DNA of 64,000 nucleotides from Enterovibrio norvegicus DSM 15893 (GCF_900115495.1 NZ_FOWR01000012.1:1-64000); one strand, 5' to 3'. Counted from the first letter of the stretch, positions 38,958 through 49,402 are shown. The notes: generated by a model from the letters alone, not told the origin. Numbers and translations are program-made.

Positions 38958-41468
38958 GTGAAGTTCATTAAGCGACTGCTTATCCTTGCAATAATTTGCA
39001 TATTACTTGGAGTGGGTACAATTTTCGGGTTCTACCTTTACGTCAAGCCAGAGCTACCCGATGTAGCCACGCTGAAAGACGTAGAACTCCAAACCCCAAT
39101 GCAAATTTACAGTGCGGATGGAAAGCTCATCTCTCAATTTGGCGAGAAGCGTCGAATTCCAGTGACCTATGATGAGATCCCTAAAGATCTGATCGATGCA
39201 CTGATTGCCACCGAAGACAGCCGTTTTTATGAGCACCCAGGTATCGACCCAATCGGTATCACACGAGCTGCACTCGTCGTCGCCATGTCCGGCTCGGCAA
39301 AACAAGGTGCCAGTACCATTACCCAACAGCTTGCGCGTAATTTCTTCCTTTCTAACGAAAAGAAAATAATGCGTAAAATCAAAGAGATATTTATTGCGAT
39401 CCACATCGAGCAACTTCTTTCCAAACCGGAGATAATGGAGCTTTATGTCAATAAGATCTTCTTGGGATACCGCTCTTACGGCTTCGGTGCTGCTGCTCGT
39501 GTTTACTTCGGGAAAAGCCTCGATCAGCTCACGTTGAGTGAGATTGCGACCCTTGCAGGTATGCCAAAAGCCCCGTCTACAATGAACCCTCTTTACTCGG
39601 TAGCTCGTGCAACAACACGCCGTAATGTCGTGCTTGGTCGTATGCTGACCGAAGGCTACATCACCCGCTCTGAATATGAGCAAGCCAAAAACGAGACCAT
39701 CCTTTCTCGTTACCACGGTGCTGAAATTGAACTCAGCGCCCCGTATGTGGCGGAATTAGCTCGCTCTTGGGCGGTTGAGAAATATGGTGAAGGCGTTTAC
39801 GAGTCAGGCATGAAGGTTTACACCACCATCGATTCTCGTCTTCAAAATGCAGCGCAACATGCTGCCATTTCTAACCTCTTGTCTTACGACCAACGCCATG
39901 GCTATCGCGGTGCAGTTGCCACCTTGTGGGGAGAGAAAAGTGCAGCATGGGATGCCAACAAGATCCAAGCACACCTGAAAAAACAACCCAGCTATGGCGA
40001 ATTAAAGCCAGCGGTTGTTGTTAAGGTTGAAGAGAAAACGGCCAACGTTGAACTGGAAACAGGCGACGTTGTGGCGCTTCCTTGGGACGGCATAAAATGG
40101 GCACGTCGCTATGTCACGGATACACGCCAAGGCCGCGCACCAAAACGTGCCGGTGATGTGCTGAATGCTGGCGAGCAAATTTGGGTACAGCAAATCGGTG
40201 AAGATTGGCACCTAAGCCAAGTGCCAGATGCAAACACCGCCATGGTGGCACTGTCGCCAGAAAACGGTGCCGTCAAAGCGTTGGTTGGTGGGTTTAACTT
40301 CGTCCACAGTAAATTTAACCGTGCAACCCAATCCGTCCGTCAGGTCGGTTCGGGGATCAAACCCTTTATCTATTCTGCGGCCATTGATCAGGGCATGACG
40401 CTGGCGACACTCGTGAACGATGCGCCAATCAACCGCTGGGATTCAAGCCAAGGCACCGCATGGCGCCCTAAGAACTCGCCACCAACGTACACAGGTCCAA
40501 CGCGCGTGCGTATCGGTCTTGCACAATCTAAGAACGTAATGGCTGTGCGCGTGCTTCGTCGTGTTGGCCTTGATGAATCCATCGATTTTCTGACGCGCTT
40601 TGGCTTTAAACGCAACGATTTGCCACGCTCTGAAACCTTGGCATTGGGTGCAGGCAGTTTGACGCCAATGGAAGTCGCTCAAGGCTACAGTGTTTTTGCG
40701 AATGGCGGTTACTACCTCAAGCCTTACTACATCAGCAAAGTGGACGACCCATTTGGCGAACCACTTTTCGTTGCGAACCCACAAACCATTTGCCGTGAAA
40801 ATTGCGATGCGGTGGTGAACAAGCGAGATTCAGAGAACCTTCAGGAAGAAGAAAGCCTGCTTGATCAGACCGCAGACATGGAAAACGAACCGTCGTTAGC
40901 GCCGCAAGTGATCAGCGAACAAAATGCATTCCTTGTACGCGAAATGCTTGAAGCCAACATCTGGGGCGGCGGCAGCTGGCGCAGTGGAACAGGTTGGAAC
41001 GGCACAGGCTGGCGTGCGCAAAAACCGTTAAACCGACGTGACATTGGCGGTAAAACCGGTACCACCAACGATTCGAAAGATGCGTGGTATTCAGGCTTCG
41101 CACCTGGTTTGGTTGCAACGGTTTGGGTTGGCTTTGATGACCATTCACGTAATCTAGGTCGCACCTCAAACAACGCGAACCTTGGCAAAGAGCAAATTGC
41201 GGGTGCGGAAGCCGGCGCGAAAACAGCGCAACCTGCGTGGATCGATTTTATGGTTGATGCAGTCGCCGATGTGCCGGAGCAACGTAAAGTCACGCCGTCA
41301 GGAATTGTGAAAGTCCGTATTGACCGTGATACCGGATTGCTTACCCGCAAAACCGACGGCAGCTCTATGTTCGAGTACTTCGAAAAAGGCTCTGAACCGA
41401 AAGATTACGTCTCTGCGGCAGCAAGCAGCGGCAACATCTACGAGAGCGAAGGCGAAGAGCTGTTCTAA
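38958..41468 (+). CDS. mrcA: Penicillin-binding protein 1A
   Basis: 836 residues (E. coli PBP1A 850). One N-terminal membrane helix (about 7-28); a GT51 glycosyltransferase domain with EDSRFYEHPGID (about 87) and GASTITQQLARN (about 117); an OB-like insert; and a transpeptidase domain with SGIK (SxxK, about 464), SKN (about 522) and KTGTTND (about 698). It polymerises and cross-links peptidoglycan. The start is a GTG at 38958 after GGGAAAT. It is divergent from pilMNOPQ, its conserved place in gammaproteobacteria. Confidence 0.95.
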   Translation: MKFIKRLLILAIICILLGVGTIFGFYLYVKPELPDVATLKDVELQTPMQIYSADGKLISQFGEKRRIPVTYDEIPKDLIDALIATEDSRFYEHPGIDPIGITRAALVVAMSGSAKQGASTITQQLARNFFLSNEKKIMRKIKEIFIAIHIEQLLSKPEIMELYVNKIFLGYRSYGFGAAARVYFGKSLDQLTLSEIATLAGMPKAPSTMNPLYSVARATTRRNVVLGRMLTEGYITRSEYEQAKNETILSRYHGAEIELSAPYVAELARSWAVEKYGEGVYESGMKVYTTIDSRLQNAAQHAAISNLLSYDQRHGYRGAVATLWGEKSAAWDANKIQAHLKKQPSYGELKPAVVVKVEEKTANVELETGDVVALPWDGIKWARRYVTDTRQGRAPKRAGDVLNAGEQIWVQQIGEDWHLSQVPDANTAMVALSPENGAVKALVGGFNFVHSKFNRATQSVRQVGSGIKPFIYSAAIDQGMTLATLVNDAPINRWDSSQGTAWRPKNSPPTYTGPTRVRIGLAQSKNVMAVRVLRRVGLDESIDFLTRFGFKRNDLPRSETLALGAGSLTPMEVAQGYSVFANGGYYLKPYYISKVDDPFGEPLFVANPQTICRENCDAVVNKRDSENLQEEESLLDQTADMENEPSLAPQVISEQNAFLVREMLEANIWGGGSWRSGTGWNGTGWRAQKPLNRRDIGGKTGTTNDSKDAWYSGFAPGLVATVWVGFDDHSRNLGRTSNNANLGKEQIAGAEAGAKTAQPAWIDFMVDAVADVPEQRKVTPSGIVKVRIDRDTGLLTRKTDGSSMFEYFEKGSEPKDYVSAAASSGNIYESEGEELF

Positions 41469-41488
41469 GCCTCTCGGCGTAAAAAAGC

Positions 41489-41514
41489 AAAAAGGCGCTA
41501 TCAAGCGCCTTTTT
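41489..41514 (+). terminator. Terminator of mrcA
   Basis: AAAAAGGCGCT-ATCA-AGCGCCTTTTT, 11-bp perfect stem with A and T flanks, placed between convergent mrcA and oxyR; it may serve both. Confidence 0.93.
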
Positions 41515-41573
41515 CGTTTCTGCTATATCAGCATTGATGCGAGAGGTATTTACGAATCTATGCGGATAGCCAC

Positions 41574-42476
41574 CTAAGCAGCGTTACAGTGCGCGCTCAT
41601 GGTCTCGCTAATGATGCTAGCAAGCTTCTCATAGCGTGCTCTTAACGGCGAACCTGGGCGGTAATCCAGCGTGATCAGACGCTGAGGCTCAGGGTCTACC
41701 GCCTTAATGTACACCACACCATCTCGACGCAGCGTGTCAGGCACAGAAAGCTTCGGCAGCAAGGTAATGCCGGTTTCAGCCGCCACCATGTTTCGCAGCG
41801 TTTCTAGGCTCGTTGCTCTGAATCGTAAATCTTCATGAGCACCTGCTGCAAAACAAAAACCCATCGCTTGGTCACGCAAACAATGCCCATCCGCCAGCAT
41901 CAGCAAGGTTTCGCCTTGCAGTTTTGGCATTGGAATTTCTGCTTCATCTGCCCAACGATGACTTTCAGGTACCGCAAGGATCATCGGCTCGTGATAAAGC
42001 GGGATCTCTTTGAAGTGTTCGGTTTCTCGCACTGACGCAAGGATCAAACAGTCCAACTTGCCCTCTTCCAACTGCTGAACCAGTTGGTGGGTTTGTGCTT
42101 CGTGAAGAAAAAGCTCTAACTCAGGAAAGGCTTGCTTGAGGGCCGGCACAATGTGCGGCAACAAATAAGGACCCACCGTTGGAATAAACCCGATATGCAA
42201 CGGCCCAGACATGTCTTCGCCCTGCTGGCTCGCCATTTCGGTCAGCACTTTCACTTCCATCAGGATCTTCTGCGCTTGCTTAACCAGCGACATACCCGCA
42301 TCGGTAAACAGGACTTTACGGCTAGTGCGTTCAAGTAATACCACACCTAACTCATCTTCCAGTTTACGAATTTGTCCACTAAGAGTAGGTTGACTGACAA
42401 AGCAAGCCTCTGCGGCTTTTCTAAAATGCTGGTGTTCAGACAACGCCACCAGATACTCAAGATCGCGAATGTTCAC
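41574..42476 (-). CDS. oxyR: Peroxide-sensing regulator OxyR
   Basis: 300 residues. LysR-type: N-terminal winged HTH (NIRDLEYLVALSEHQHFRKAA, in part) and a C-terminal sensor with the redox cysteines in GHCLRDQAMGFCF (E. coli Cys199/Cys208), so peroxide sensing should be intact. It activates antioxidant genes once oxidised to the disulfide. I chose the GTG at 42476: it has GGAG six bases upstream and gives the E. coli N-terminus (M/V)NIRDLEYL. The ATG at 42488 has no ribosome site. It is divergent from the peroxiredoxin gene across an OxyR operator. Confidence 0.95.
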   Translation of the reverse strand: MNIRDLEYLVALSEHQHFRKAAEACFVSQPTLSGQIRKLEDELGVVLLERTSRKVLFTDAGMSLVKQAQKILMEVKVLTEMASQQGEDMSGPLHIGFIPTVGPYLLPHIVPALKQAFPELELFLHEAQTHQLVQQLEEGKLDCLILASVRETEHFKEIPLYHEPMILAVPESHRWADEAEIPMPKLQGETLLMLADGHCLRDQAMGFCFAAGAHEDLRFRATSLETLRNMVAAETGITLLPKLSVPDTLRRDGVVYIKAVDPEPQRLITLDYRPGSPLRARYEKLASIISETMSAHCNAA

Positions 42477-42490
42477 TGCTTGCTCCATTG

Positions 42491-42527
42491 ATAGATTTTA
42501 CTTATTGAAATGATAAACCCAATCAAT
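42491..42527. promoter_or_regulatory. OxyR operator between oxyR and peroxiredoxin gene
   Basis: Two 15-base elements spaced by seven bases follow the published OxyR pattern ATAGnTnnnAnCTAT-N7-ATAGnTnnnAnCTAT. The first, ATAGATTTTACTTAT, matches all but one defined base; the second, ATAAACCCAATCAAT, matches about seven of ten. It lies immediately upstream of oxyR and about 100 bases from the peroxiredoxin start, suited to autorepression of one and activation of the other. Confidence 0.75.
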
Positions 42528-42624
42528 TAGAACTATCCAGTCTTAAAATACTAATATAGCTTCATCAACCGGGAACACCGGATTTAGAAAACGACTTAAA
42601 GAATAATATCCAAGGGGTAACAAC

Positions 42625-43356
42625 ATGGAATTTGTAAATAAAGAAGGTCAAAACGTACCAAGCGTTACTTTCCCAACCCGTCAAGGCGACGCATGGGTAA
42701 ACGTAACAACTGATGAGCTGTTTGCAGGCAAAACAGTGGTTGTGTTCAGTCTTCCAGGCGCATTCACACCAACATGTTCTTCTAGCCACTTGCCACGCTA
42801 CAACGAACTGTTCCCAGTATTCCAAGAGTACGGCGTAGACGAAGTACTTTGTGTATCCGTTAACGACACCTTCGTAATGAACGCATGGAAAGCTGACCAA
42901 GAAGCAGAAAACATCCGATTCATCCCAGACGGCAACGGTGATTTCACCCGCGGTATGGGCATGGCAGTGCCGAAGAACGACATTGGTTTCGGCGAGCGTT
43001 CATGGCGTTACAGCATGCTGGTGAAAGACGGCGTGGTTGAGAAAATGTTCATCGAACCAAACGAGCCAGGCGACCCGTTCAAAGTGTCTGATGCAGACAC
43101 CATGCTGAACTTCTTGGCACCGAACCATAAACTGCAAGAATCAATCACTGTATTCAGCAAACCAGGTTGCCCATTCTGTGCGAAAGCGAAGCAACTTCTG
43201 ATTGATAACAAGCTACAGTTCGAAGAAGTGATTTTGGGCCAGGATGCCACCACTGTGAGCCTACGCGCTGTAACAGGCCGCGCTACAGTGCCGCAAGTCT
43301 TCATCGGCGGTAAGCACATCGGTGGTAGCGAAGAGCTAGAAGCTTACCTCGCTTAA
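42625..43356 (+). CDS. Hybrid peroxiredoxin-glutaredoxin (Prx5-Grx)
   Basis: 243 residues. An N-terminal Prx5-type peroxiredoxin (1-160) has the peroxidatic cysteine in [15 protein letters not shown] (about Cys50). A C-terminal glutaredoxin (about 170-243) has the redox pair CPFC in KPGCPFCAK, then [14 protein letters not shown] for glutathione binding. The fusion reduces peroxides with glutathione in the cytosol. It is divergent from oxyR and carries the OxyR operator upstream. GGGG lies nine bases before the ATG. Confidence 0.95.
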   Translation: MEFVNKEGQNVPSVTFPTRQGDAWVNVTTDELFAGKTVVVFSLPGAFTPTCSSSHLPRYNELFPVFQEYGVDEVLCVSVNDTFVMNAWKADQEAENIRFIPDGNGDFTRGMGMAVPKNDIGFGERSWRYSMLVKDGVVEKMFIEPNEPGDPFKVSDADTMLNFLAPNHKLQESITVFSKPGCPFCAKAKQLLIDNKLQFEEVILGQDATTVSLRAVTGRATVPQVFIGGKHIGGSEELEAYLA

Positions 43357-43365
43357 TCCTCCAAA

Positions 43366-43387
43366 CAGGGCGGCAATCGCCGCCCTG
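43366..43387 (+). terminator. Terminator of the peroxiredoxin-glutaredoxin gene
   Basis: CAGGGCGGC-AATC-GCCGCCCTG, a perfect 9-bp stem just after the stop. The T run is short (CTTTCCC), so readthrough into the next gene is possible. Confidence 0.65.
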
Positions 43388-43500
43388 CTTTCCCAATCAA
43401 TCGTTTAATACACACCTTCTACCCACATGACAAGGCTGCGGTGGCTGACTTTCTGCACCTTAAATTTGGGAAAAATAATGCGTTCGTCTGGAGTAATAAC

Positions 43501-44952
43501 ATGAAAACCCTAAACGTTGATGTGGCAATCATTGGTGGTGGTACCGCAGGTCTCGGTGCGTATCGTGCAGCAAAAGCCCATGCTGACAATGTCGTCATGA
43601 TTGAAGGCGGCCCTTACGGCACAACCTGTGCGCGAGTTGGTTGCATGCCATCAAAACTGCTTATTGCCGCTGCTGAAGCTGTTCACCACATTGAAAAAGC
43701 GCCGGGTTTTGGTATTCATCCTCAAGGCGAGATCCTTATCAATGGTCGCGAAGTCATGGACCGTGTAAAACGCGAACGTGACCGCTTCGTGGGCTTTGTA
43801 TTAGAAGGTGTTGATGACATTCCTGCTGAAGACAAAATCGCAGGTTATGCCAAATTCATTGATAACAACACCTTGGTTGTCGACGACCACACCCGCATTG
43901 AAGCGAAACGCATTGTTATTGCAACAGGCTCGCGCCCTGCATGGCCAGCACCTTGGAATGATTTGGGTGACCGACTGATCGTGAATGACGATGTGTTTGA
44001 TTGGGATGACCTTCCAAGCTCAGTTGCGGTCTTTGGCCCAGGTGTCATTGGCTTAGAACTCGGCCAATCACTGAAAAGACTGGGTGTCGACGTGGTGATG
44101 TTTGGTGTTGGCGGCCAAGTGGGTCCGCTGACAGACCCAACGGTCATGGCATATGCCGATAAGACCTTTAACGAAGAATTCTATTTAGACCCAGACGCGA
44201 AAGTCGAAGAAATGGTGCGCGAAGGCGATAACGTCCACATTCGCTACATCGACAAGCAGGGTGAAACCCAACGCATCGCCGTTGATTATGTATTGGCAGC
44301 AACAGGCCGTCGTCCGAATGTCGACAAGCTCGACATCGAAAACACAGGCATGGAACTTGATGCTCGCGGTGTCCCTACTGCCGACCCGTACACCATGCAA
44401 ACCAGCGTTGCGTCTATTTTCGTCGCGGGTGATGCCAGTAACCAATTGCCGTTGCTGCATGAAGCTGCAGACCAAGGTCGAATCGCCGGTGATAACGCGG
44501 GCCGTTTTCCTGACATTCGCGCAGGACTGCGTCGCAGCAAGATTTCAGCGGTATTCTCTGATCCTCAAATCGCAATGGTCGGTGAAACCTATAAAGAAAT
44601 CACAACACGCTTAGGGACGTGTGGGTGCTTTGAAACAGGCACCGTCTCTTTCGAAGGCCAAGGTCGCTCACGTGTGATGCTGAGAAATAAAGGTGTATTG
44701 AACGTCTATGGCGAACAAGGCACTGGCCGCTTCTTAGGTGCAGAAATGATGGGCCCGAACGCAGAGCACCTTGCACACCTGCTTGCCTGGGCGCATCAAA
44801 ACAAAATGACCATTTCACAGATGCTAGACATGCCGTTCTACCATCCTGTGATTGAAGAAGGTGTCCGCACCGCCCTTCGAGACCTAAATGCCAAGCTGCA
44901 CTTAGGCCCTGAAATGATTAAACACTGCTTGGATTGCGGTCCAGGCTGTTAA
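43501..44952 (+). CDS. Dihydrolipoyl dehydrogenase-like flavoprotein
   Basis: 483 residues from the ATG at 43501. FAD Rossmann motif IIGGGTAGLGAYRAA at the N-terminus, redox disulfide in TTCARVGCMPSKL (about 43-55), NAD-binding FGPGVIGLELGQSL (about 180) and VAGDAS near 310. The C-terminal active-site HP is present in PFYHPVIEEG, and the chain ends in a cysteine-rich HCLDCGPGC. It is a disulfide oxidoreductase related to Lpd, but no 2-oxoacid dehydrogenase genes are near. Its place beside OxyR and Prx-Grx suggests a role in thiol redox defence; the substrate is unknown. Confidence 0.87.
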   Translation: MKTLNVDVAIIGGGTAGLGAYRAAKAHADNVVMIEGGPYGTTCARVGCMPSKLLIAAAEAVHHIEKAPGFGIHPQGEILINGREVMDRVKRERDRFVGFVLEGVDDIPAEDKIAGYAKFIDNNTLVVDDHTRIEAKRIVIATGSRPAWPAPWNDLGDRLIVNDDVFDWDDLPSSVAVFGPGVIGLELGQSLKRLGVDVVMFGVGGQVGPLTDPTVMAYADKTFNEEFYLDPDAKVEEMVREGDNVHIRYIDKQGETQRIAVDYVLAATGRRPNVDKLDIENTGMELDARGVPTADPYTMQTSVASIFVAGDASNQLPLLHEAADQGRIAGDNAGRFPDIRAGLRRSKISAVFSDPQIAMVGETYKEITTRLGTCGCFETGTVSFEGQGRSRVMLRNKGVLNVYGEQGTGRFLGAEMMGPNAEHLAHLLAWAHQNKMTISQMLDMPFYHPVIEEGVRTALRDLNAKLHLGPEMIKHCLDCGPGC

Positions 44953-44987
44953 TTCACCACCCCTTGCCAACACTACATAGTGTTTTT

Positions 44988-45014
44988 GCCCTCCGCTTGC
45001 GGGGGCTTTTTTAT
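44988..45014 (+). terminator. Terminator of the Lpd-like gene
   Basis: GCCC-t-CCGC pairs with GCGG-g-GGC around a short loop and is followed by six T. It lies 35 bases past the stop. Confidence 0.85.
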
Positions 45015-45108
45015 GGCGAGGATTTGATCCCTCGTATTGCGAGAAAACCAACAACTGATTATCTTTAAGAACATCAACCCGAGCCCCACACTGCCTTAGA
45101 GAGTTCCG

Positions 45109-45381
45109 ATGAGCTGCCGCACCTGTAAAAATCCCGCAATATCTCTCAGCGCCAAACTTGGTCGTTGTAAGCGCTGCATGATGCAACTCGCGGTAATGAA
45201 TGTGGTGCTTTGGCCAATATGGTTGGCCGGGTTCAGTGATACCCCTAAATCCGTCGAGTCCATTTCGATCTTGTTTGCTGCGGGGGCGAGTGCCGGGTTA
45301 CTCGCTCTACACCTTATTGTGATGCCCTTTCGAAAACCGCTACCTGACAAAGAAAAAACCGGCACAAGGCCGGTTCAGTAA
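45109..45381 (+). CDS. Small membrane protein with N-terminal zinc-ribbon-like cysteines (DUF3624-like)
   Basis: 90 residues. CRTC (residues 3-6) and GRCKRC (about 18-23) could bind a metal; two hydrophobic segments follow (about 27-43 and 50-70) and a basic tail. I associate the pattern with DUF3624, a vibrio family of unknown function. A C+G hairpin (ACCGGC-ACAAG-GCCGGT) overlaps its last codons and a T-rich run follows the stop, so the terminator seems to begin inside the gene. Confidence 0.65.
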   Translation: MSCRTCKNPAISLSAKLGRCKRCMMQLAVMNVVLWPIWLAGFSDTPKSVESISILFAAGASAGLLALHLIVMPFRKPLPDKEKTGTRPVQ

Positions 45382-45429
45382 TTTTTCTTTCTCACACGCC
45401 TATTGCGCTACTCGCTAAGCGAACTGCGA

Positions 45430-47307
45430 TTACGCGACGTTAGACTTTGCAATCAAACGATCTTGGTCGTAAGTGAATTCTAGTGCCACTTCATCACACG
45501 CGTGCAAGCGTGGGCAACGGTCACAATCCTTCATCACCTTCTCTGGCAACAAAGATTTCGACGTTGGAATGAAGCCCATTCGCATGAAGAACTCAGGCAC
45601 ACGGGTTAACACAAACACCTTCTTGATGGCCATGTTGCCCGCTTTTTTCAGCAGATGTTCGACAATCGCACTGCCCTGTCCTTGATGCTGCCAACCGGCT
45701 TCTACACCCAGTGAACGCACTTCAGCCAAACCAGAGTCATACACATACAAAGAAGCACAACCGGTGACTTCGCCTTGGTGTTCTGCAACCGCAAACGAAC
45801 CAATATCACGCACCAGCTCGTTACGCTCTCGTGGTAGGTTTTCACCCAAGCCCGCCCAGTACACCACCATGCCTTCAATGGCATCCAAATCCGTCAAACG
45901 CGCACCGCGTACCTTCACGCGCGGTGAGTAACGTTTTTCTAAACGCTTCTCTGCGTAACTGATGGCGAATTCAACCTGATTGGGTGCAACGCCACCAAGG
46001 GCACAGCGCTTCTCAAGGCAAGATTCAATGGTCAAGATCGGGTAAACATCATCGTCAATCACAGAGGAGAATTGTTTCATCTCTTCCAGTGACAGTTCTT
46101 CCAATGCACACCCTTTTTCGATGGCCGCGACGACCGCGACACCAACAATGTGGTGGGCTTCACGGAAAGGAATGCCTTTAGCAACCAAGTAATCCGCAAG
46201 CTCTGTTGCGTTCGAGTAGCCCTGCATCGCAGCTTCAAGCGTACGATCTTTGTTGATTTTGATGCCGTCAAAACACAGTGCCGCCATTTCCAAGCAGTCA
46301 TGCCATGTATCTAACGCATCAAACAAGCCTTCTTTGTCTTCTTGCATGTCTTTGTTGTACGCAAGCGGCAAGGCTTTCACTGTCATCATCATCGCAGACA
46401 TTGCGCCGTAAACACGGCCCGTCTTACCACGAATCAATTCAAGTGCATCTGGGTTTTTCTTCTGTGGCATCAAGGATGAACCTGACGTCACGGTATCCGC
46501 TAACTCAACGAAGTTAGATTCGCCAGAGTTGTAGAAGATCAGATCTTCTGCCATGCGCGATAGGTGAAGCATGGACACTGACGCTACAGACATCAGTTCC
46601 ATCACATGATCACGGTCAGAGACAGAATCTAAGCTGTTTCGGGTCGCGCGGCGGAAGCCCAAGCTATGCGCCAGCGCTTCACGATCGATAGGGTATGCCG
46701 TTCCCGCCAATGCACCTGAACCCAATGGGCAAGTATCAAGGCGGTTGAGTGCATCGCTCAAACGTGAGTAATCACGCTCAAGCATTTCCACATAGGCCAA
46801 ACACCAATGTGCAAATGTCACAGGTTGCGCACGTTGTAAGTGGGTATAACCCGGCAACACCGTGTTTTGATGCACAGACGCAACCTGCACCATTTGGTTT
46901 TGTAACTTATCAAGAGAAAGGAGAAGCTGTTGACCCTGCTGGCGACACCATAGTTTCAGATCTGTCGCGACCTGATCGTTACGCGAACGTCCGGTGTGAA
47001 GCTTCTTCCCTAAATCGCCCACTCGCGCGATCAGTTGTTGCTCCACCCAACTATGAATATCTTCAGCATCAGAGCGAAGAATCTGCTCTGGATCTTCCAT
47101 CACCGCCAATTTGAGCTCGTTCAATGCGAGCTCAAGACGCTGCTGCTCTACCTCGGTGAGAACACCGACCGAGCGCAGCGCTTTAGACCAAGCGATAGAG
47201 CCAATGATGTCTTGCTCCGCGAGGCGATAGTCAAAACGCAACGAATCGTTGAATTGCTTAAATCGAATGTCGGCTGCTTGACTAAACCTTCCGCCCCATA
47301 ACGCCAT
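45430..47307 (-). CDS. argH: Argininosuccinate lyase fused to N-acetylglutamate synthase-type GNAT domain
   Basis: 625 residues against ~457 for plain ArgH. Residues 1-~460 are a fumarase/lyase fold with the signature [12 protein letters not shown] (about 278-289), forming arginine and fumarate from argininosuccinate. Residues ~468-620 are a GNAT acetyltransferase with the acyl-CoA loop [16 protein letters not shown] and an end ([13 protein letters not shown]) like the acetyltransferase half of ArgA. This is the ArgH(A) fusion known in Vibrio and Moritella, making one protein for the first and last steps of arginine synthesis. Last of argC-B-G-H. Confidence 0.95.
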   Translation of the reverse strand: MALWGGRFSQAADIRFKQFNDSLRFDYRLAEQDIIGSIAWSKALRSVGVLTEVEQQRLELALNELKLAVMEDPEQILRSDAEDIHSWVEQQLIARVGDLGKKLHTGRSRNDQVATDLKLWCRQQGQQLLLSLDKLQNQMVQVASVHQNTVLPGYTHLQRAQPVTFAHWCLAYVEMLERDYSRLSDALNRLDTCPLGSGALAGTAYPIDREALAHSLGFRRATRNSLDSVSDRDHVMELMSVASVSMLHLSRMAEDLIFYNSGESNFVELADTVTSGSSLMPQKKNPDALELIRGKTGRVYGAMSAMMMTVKALPLAYNKDMQEDKEGLFDALDTWHDCLEMAALCFDGIKINKDRTLEAAMQGYSNATELADYLVAKGIPFREAHHIVGVAVVAAIEKGCALEELSLEEMKQFSSVIDDDVYPILTIESCLEKRCALGGVAPNQVEFAISYAEKRLEKRYSPRVKVRGARLTDLDAIEGMVVYWAGLGENLPRERNELVRDIGSFAVAEHQGEVTGCASLYVYDSGLAEVRSLGVEAGWQHQGQGSAIVEHLLKKAGNMAIKKVFVLTRVPEFFMRMGFIPTSKSLLPEKVMKDCDRCPRLHACDEVALEFTYDQDRLIAKSNVA

Positions 47308-47339
47308 ATTTCCGTCTCCTTACCCTTATTGCTTCCTGT

Positions 47340-48551
47340 CTATTTTTGTTTTTTTTCGTTTAGCGCGCGAATGCGGCTCGACAGCGAGTAAAGACGGATG
47401 AAACCACCAGCATGGCTGTGATCGTAAACATCATCTTCACCGAAGGTAGCAAACTCTTCCGAATACAAGCTGTTAAGCGAACGCTTCTGCACTACTGTAG
47501 CTTGTCCTTTATACAGTTTCACCACAACTTCACCCGTAACGGATTCAGCCAGAGAATCTGCGGCAGCTAGAATAGATTTGCAAAGCGGCGTAAACCAGCG
47601 GCCATCATAAATGAGATGCGAGGCTTTTAGGCCTAATTCTTCACGGAATTCAAAACAATCTTTGTCCAGTACCAATTGTTCAACACCACGAAGCGCTTCC
47701 ATCATGATGGTGCCCCCTGGGGTTTCATAACAACCACGAGACTTCATGCCGACCAGACGGTTTTCAACGATGTCGATACGGCCAACACCGTGACGCGCAC
47801 CTTTTTCATTCAAGGTAGTAAGCACTTGGTACGGAGACATTTTCTCGCCATCAACCGCAACCACTTCGCCCTTCTCTACCAATAGAGACACAGTTTCAGA
47901 TTGGTCTGGTGCTTGCTCTGGATCCACAGTCCACACCCAGCAAAGCTCGTTCGGTTGGTTCCATGTATCTTCAAGTACGCCGCCTTCGGTTGAGATGTGC
48001 CATGCGTTTGCATCACGGCTGTAGATTTTCTCAAGGCTTGCAGTACAAGGAATGTTGCGCTCTGCAAGGTAATCCAGCAGCGCTTCACGGCTACGTAGAT
48101 CCCACTCACGCCAAGGCGCAACCACTTTAAGTTGTGGTGCCAGTGCCGCGAATGCACTTTCAAAACGGACTTGGTCGTTACCTTTGCCGGTACAACCGTG
48201 ACACAGTGCATCTGCACCCACTTCCAATGCACACTCAACTTGTGCTTTCGCGATGATTGGACGAGCCATTGACGTACCTAGCAGGTATTTACCTTCGTAA
48301 ACTGCACCGGTCTTCAGGCTTGGGTAGATGTACTCAGCCACCATTTCTTCTTTCAGGTCAGCGATGTAACACGCTGATGCACCCGATGCTATCGCCTTCT
48401 CTTCAATGCCAACCAGCTCTTCTTCGCCCTGGCCCACATCGGCAACGAACGCAATAACTTCACAGTCATAGTTCTCTTTCAGCCATGGAATGATTGCCGA
48501 CGTATCAAGACCGCCAGAATATGCGAGTACGACTTTTTTGATATTGCTCAT
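47340..48551 (-). CDS. argG: Argininosuccinate synthase
   Basis: 403 residues. N-type ATP pyrophosphatase with [15 protein letters not shown] at the start, then [14 protein letters not shown] (about 118) and substrate contacts in [11 protein letters not shown] (about 275). It joins citrulline and aspartate with ATP. It is third in argC-argB-argG-argH(A), 32 bases before argH. Confidence 0.96.
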   Translation of the reverse strand: MSNIKKVVLAYSGGLDTSAIIPWLKENYDCEVIAFVADVGQGEEELVGIEEKAIASGASACYIADLKEEMVAEYIYPSLKTGAVYEGKYLLGTSMARPIIAKAQVECALEVGADALCHGCTGKGNDQVRFESAFAALAPQLKVVAPWREWDLRSREALLDYLAERNIPCTASLEKIYSRDANAWHISTEGGVLEDTWNQPNELCWVWTVDPEQAPDQSETVSLLVEKGEVVAVDGEKMSPYQVLTTLNEKGARHGVGRIDIVENRLVGMKSRGCYETPGGTIMMEALRGVEQLVLDKDCFEFREELGLKASHLIYDGRWFTPLCKSILAAADSLAESVTGEVVVKLYKGQATVVQKRSLNSLYSEEFATFGEDDVYDHSHAGGFIRLYSLSSRIRALNEKKQK

Positions 48552-48612
48552 GTTACTTCTCCTTGTGTGCCGCTCTGACGGTCAGTACAGGCGGTCAACT
48601 TCAGTAATTTAT

Positions 48613-49392
48613 CTAAAGGGTAAAACGGGTGCCAATGCTGCTGCCGCTAAATAGCTCAGCCAGCTTATCGGGGTAACGCCAGCTCGCCACTTCAATCGGG
48701 CGACCCAGTGCTTCAGCAGCTTCAAATGCTGCTTTTACCTTCACGATCATGCCATCAGTAATGACACCGCTTTCAATCAGTTCATCAGCCAACGCCACAT
48801 CAAGCGTCGTCATCAATTTACCTTTGCCGTTCAGAACGCCACTAACGTCTGACAGCAATACCAACTCCGCATCTAACGCAGCCGCAACCGCTACCGCCGC
48901 TTGGTCAGCATTCACGTTCATCAGTTGTCCGTTATCATCCAAGCCAATTGAGCTGATGATAGGCACACAACCTGTCGCTAAAATCGCCTGCAAAAGTGCA
49001 GAATTACCCGGTACTGCTTTACCGACACAACCCAATTCAGGATCCAGTTGTGTGATTTGGCAAAGGCCACCGTCAGCAAGGCTCAAGCCCGCCGCATTAA
49101 TGCCGCTTCTTACCGCTTGGCCCTGAAGCAATTTATTTGCGGTTCCTGCAAGTGCACCGGCCACCACATTGATTTGGTCGCTCGGTGTGACACGCAGGCC
49201 TTGTTTCTTTTCAACTTTCAAGTTGAGGCCATTCATGAGCTCATCAACCAAGTAGCCACCACCATGAACCACGACCAATTCACGGTGCGCAGATTCTTTA
49301 TATTCACTGATGGCATTGAACAGTTTTTCGAGTGTTTCTTCACAAGAAAGCGCTGCACCGCCTAGCTTTACTACTAAAGGACGTAAACTCAT
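48613..49392 (-). CDS. argB: Acetylglutamate kinase
   Basis: 259 residues (E. coli 258). Amino-acid kinase fold with VVKLGGAAL at the N-terminus and [12 protein letters not shown] (about 42). No N-terminal extension of the arginine-sensitive type is present, so feedback inhibition by arginine is unlikely in this enzyme. The ATG at 49392 has AGGAGA six bases upstream; the adjacent GTG codons were rejected. It begins 10 bases after argC. Confidence 0.95.
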   Translation of the reverse strand: MSLRPLVVKLGGAALSCEETLEKLFNAISEYKESAHRELVVVHGGGYLVDELMNGLNLKVEKKQGLRVTPSDQINVVAGALAGTANKLLQGQAVRSGINAAGLSLADGGLCQITQLDPELGCVGKAVPGNSALLQAILATGCVPIISSIGLDDNGQLMNVNADQAAVAVAAALDAELVLLSDVSGVLNGKGKLMTTLDVALADELIESGVITDGMIVKVKAAFEAAEALGRPIEVASWRYPDKLAELFSGSSIGTRFTL

Positions 49393-49402
49393 CACCACTC
49401 TC

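Noticed and set aside
45357-45376. Hairpin ACCGGC-ACAAG-GCCGGT as an independent terminator
   Set aside because: It overlaps the last codons of the small membrane protein and the T run begins only after the stop; noted with that gene instead.
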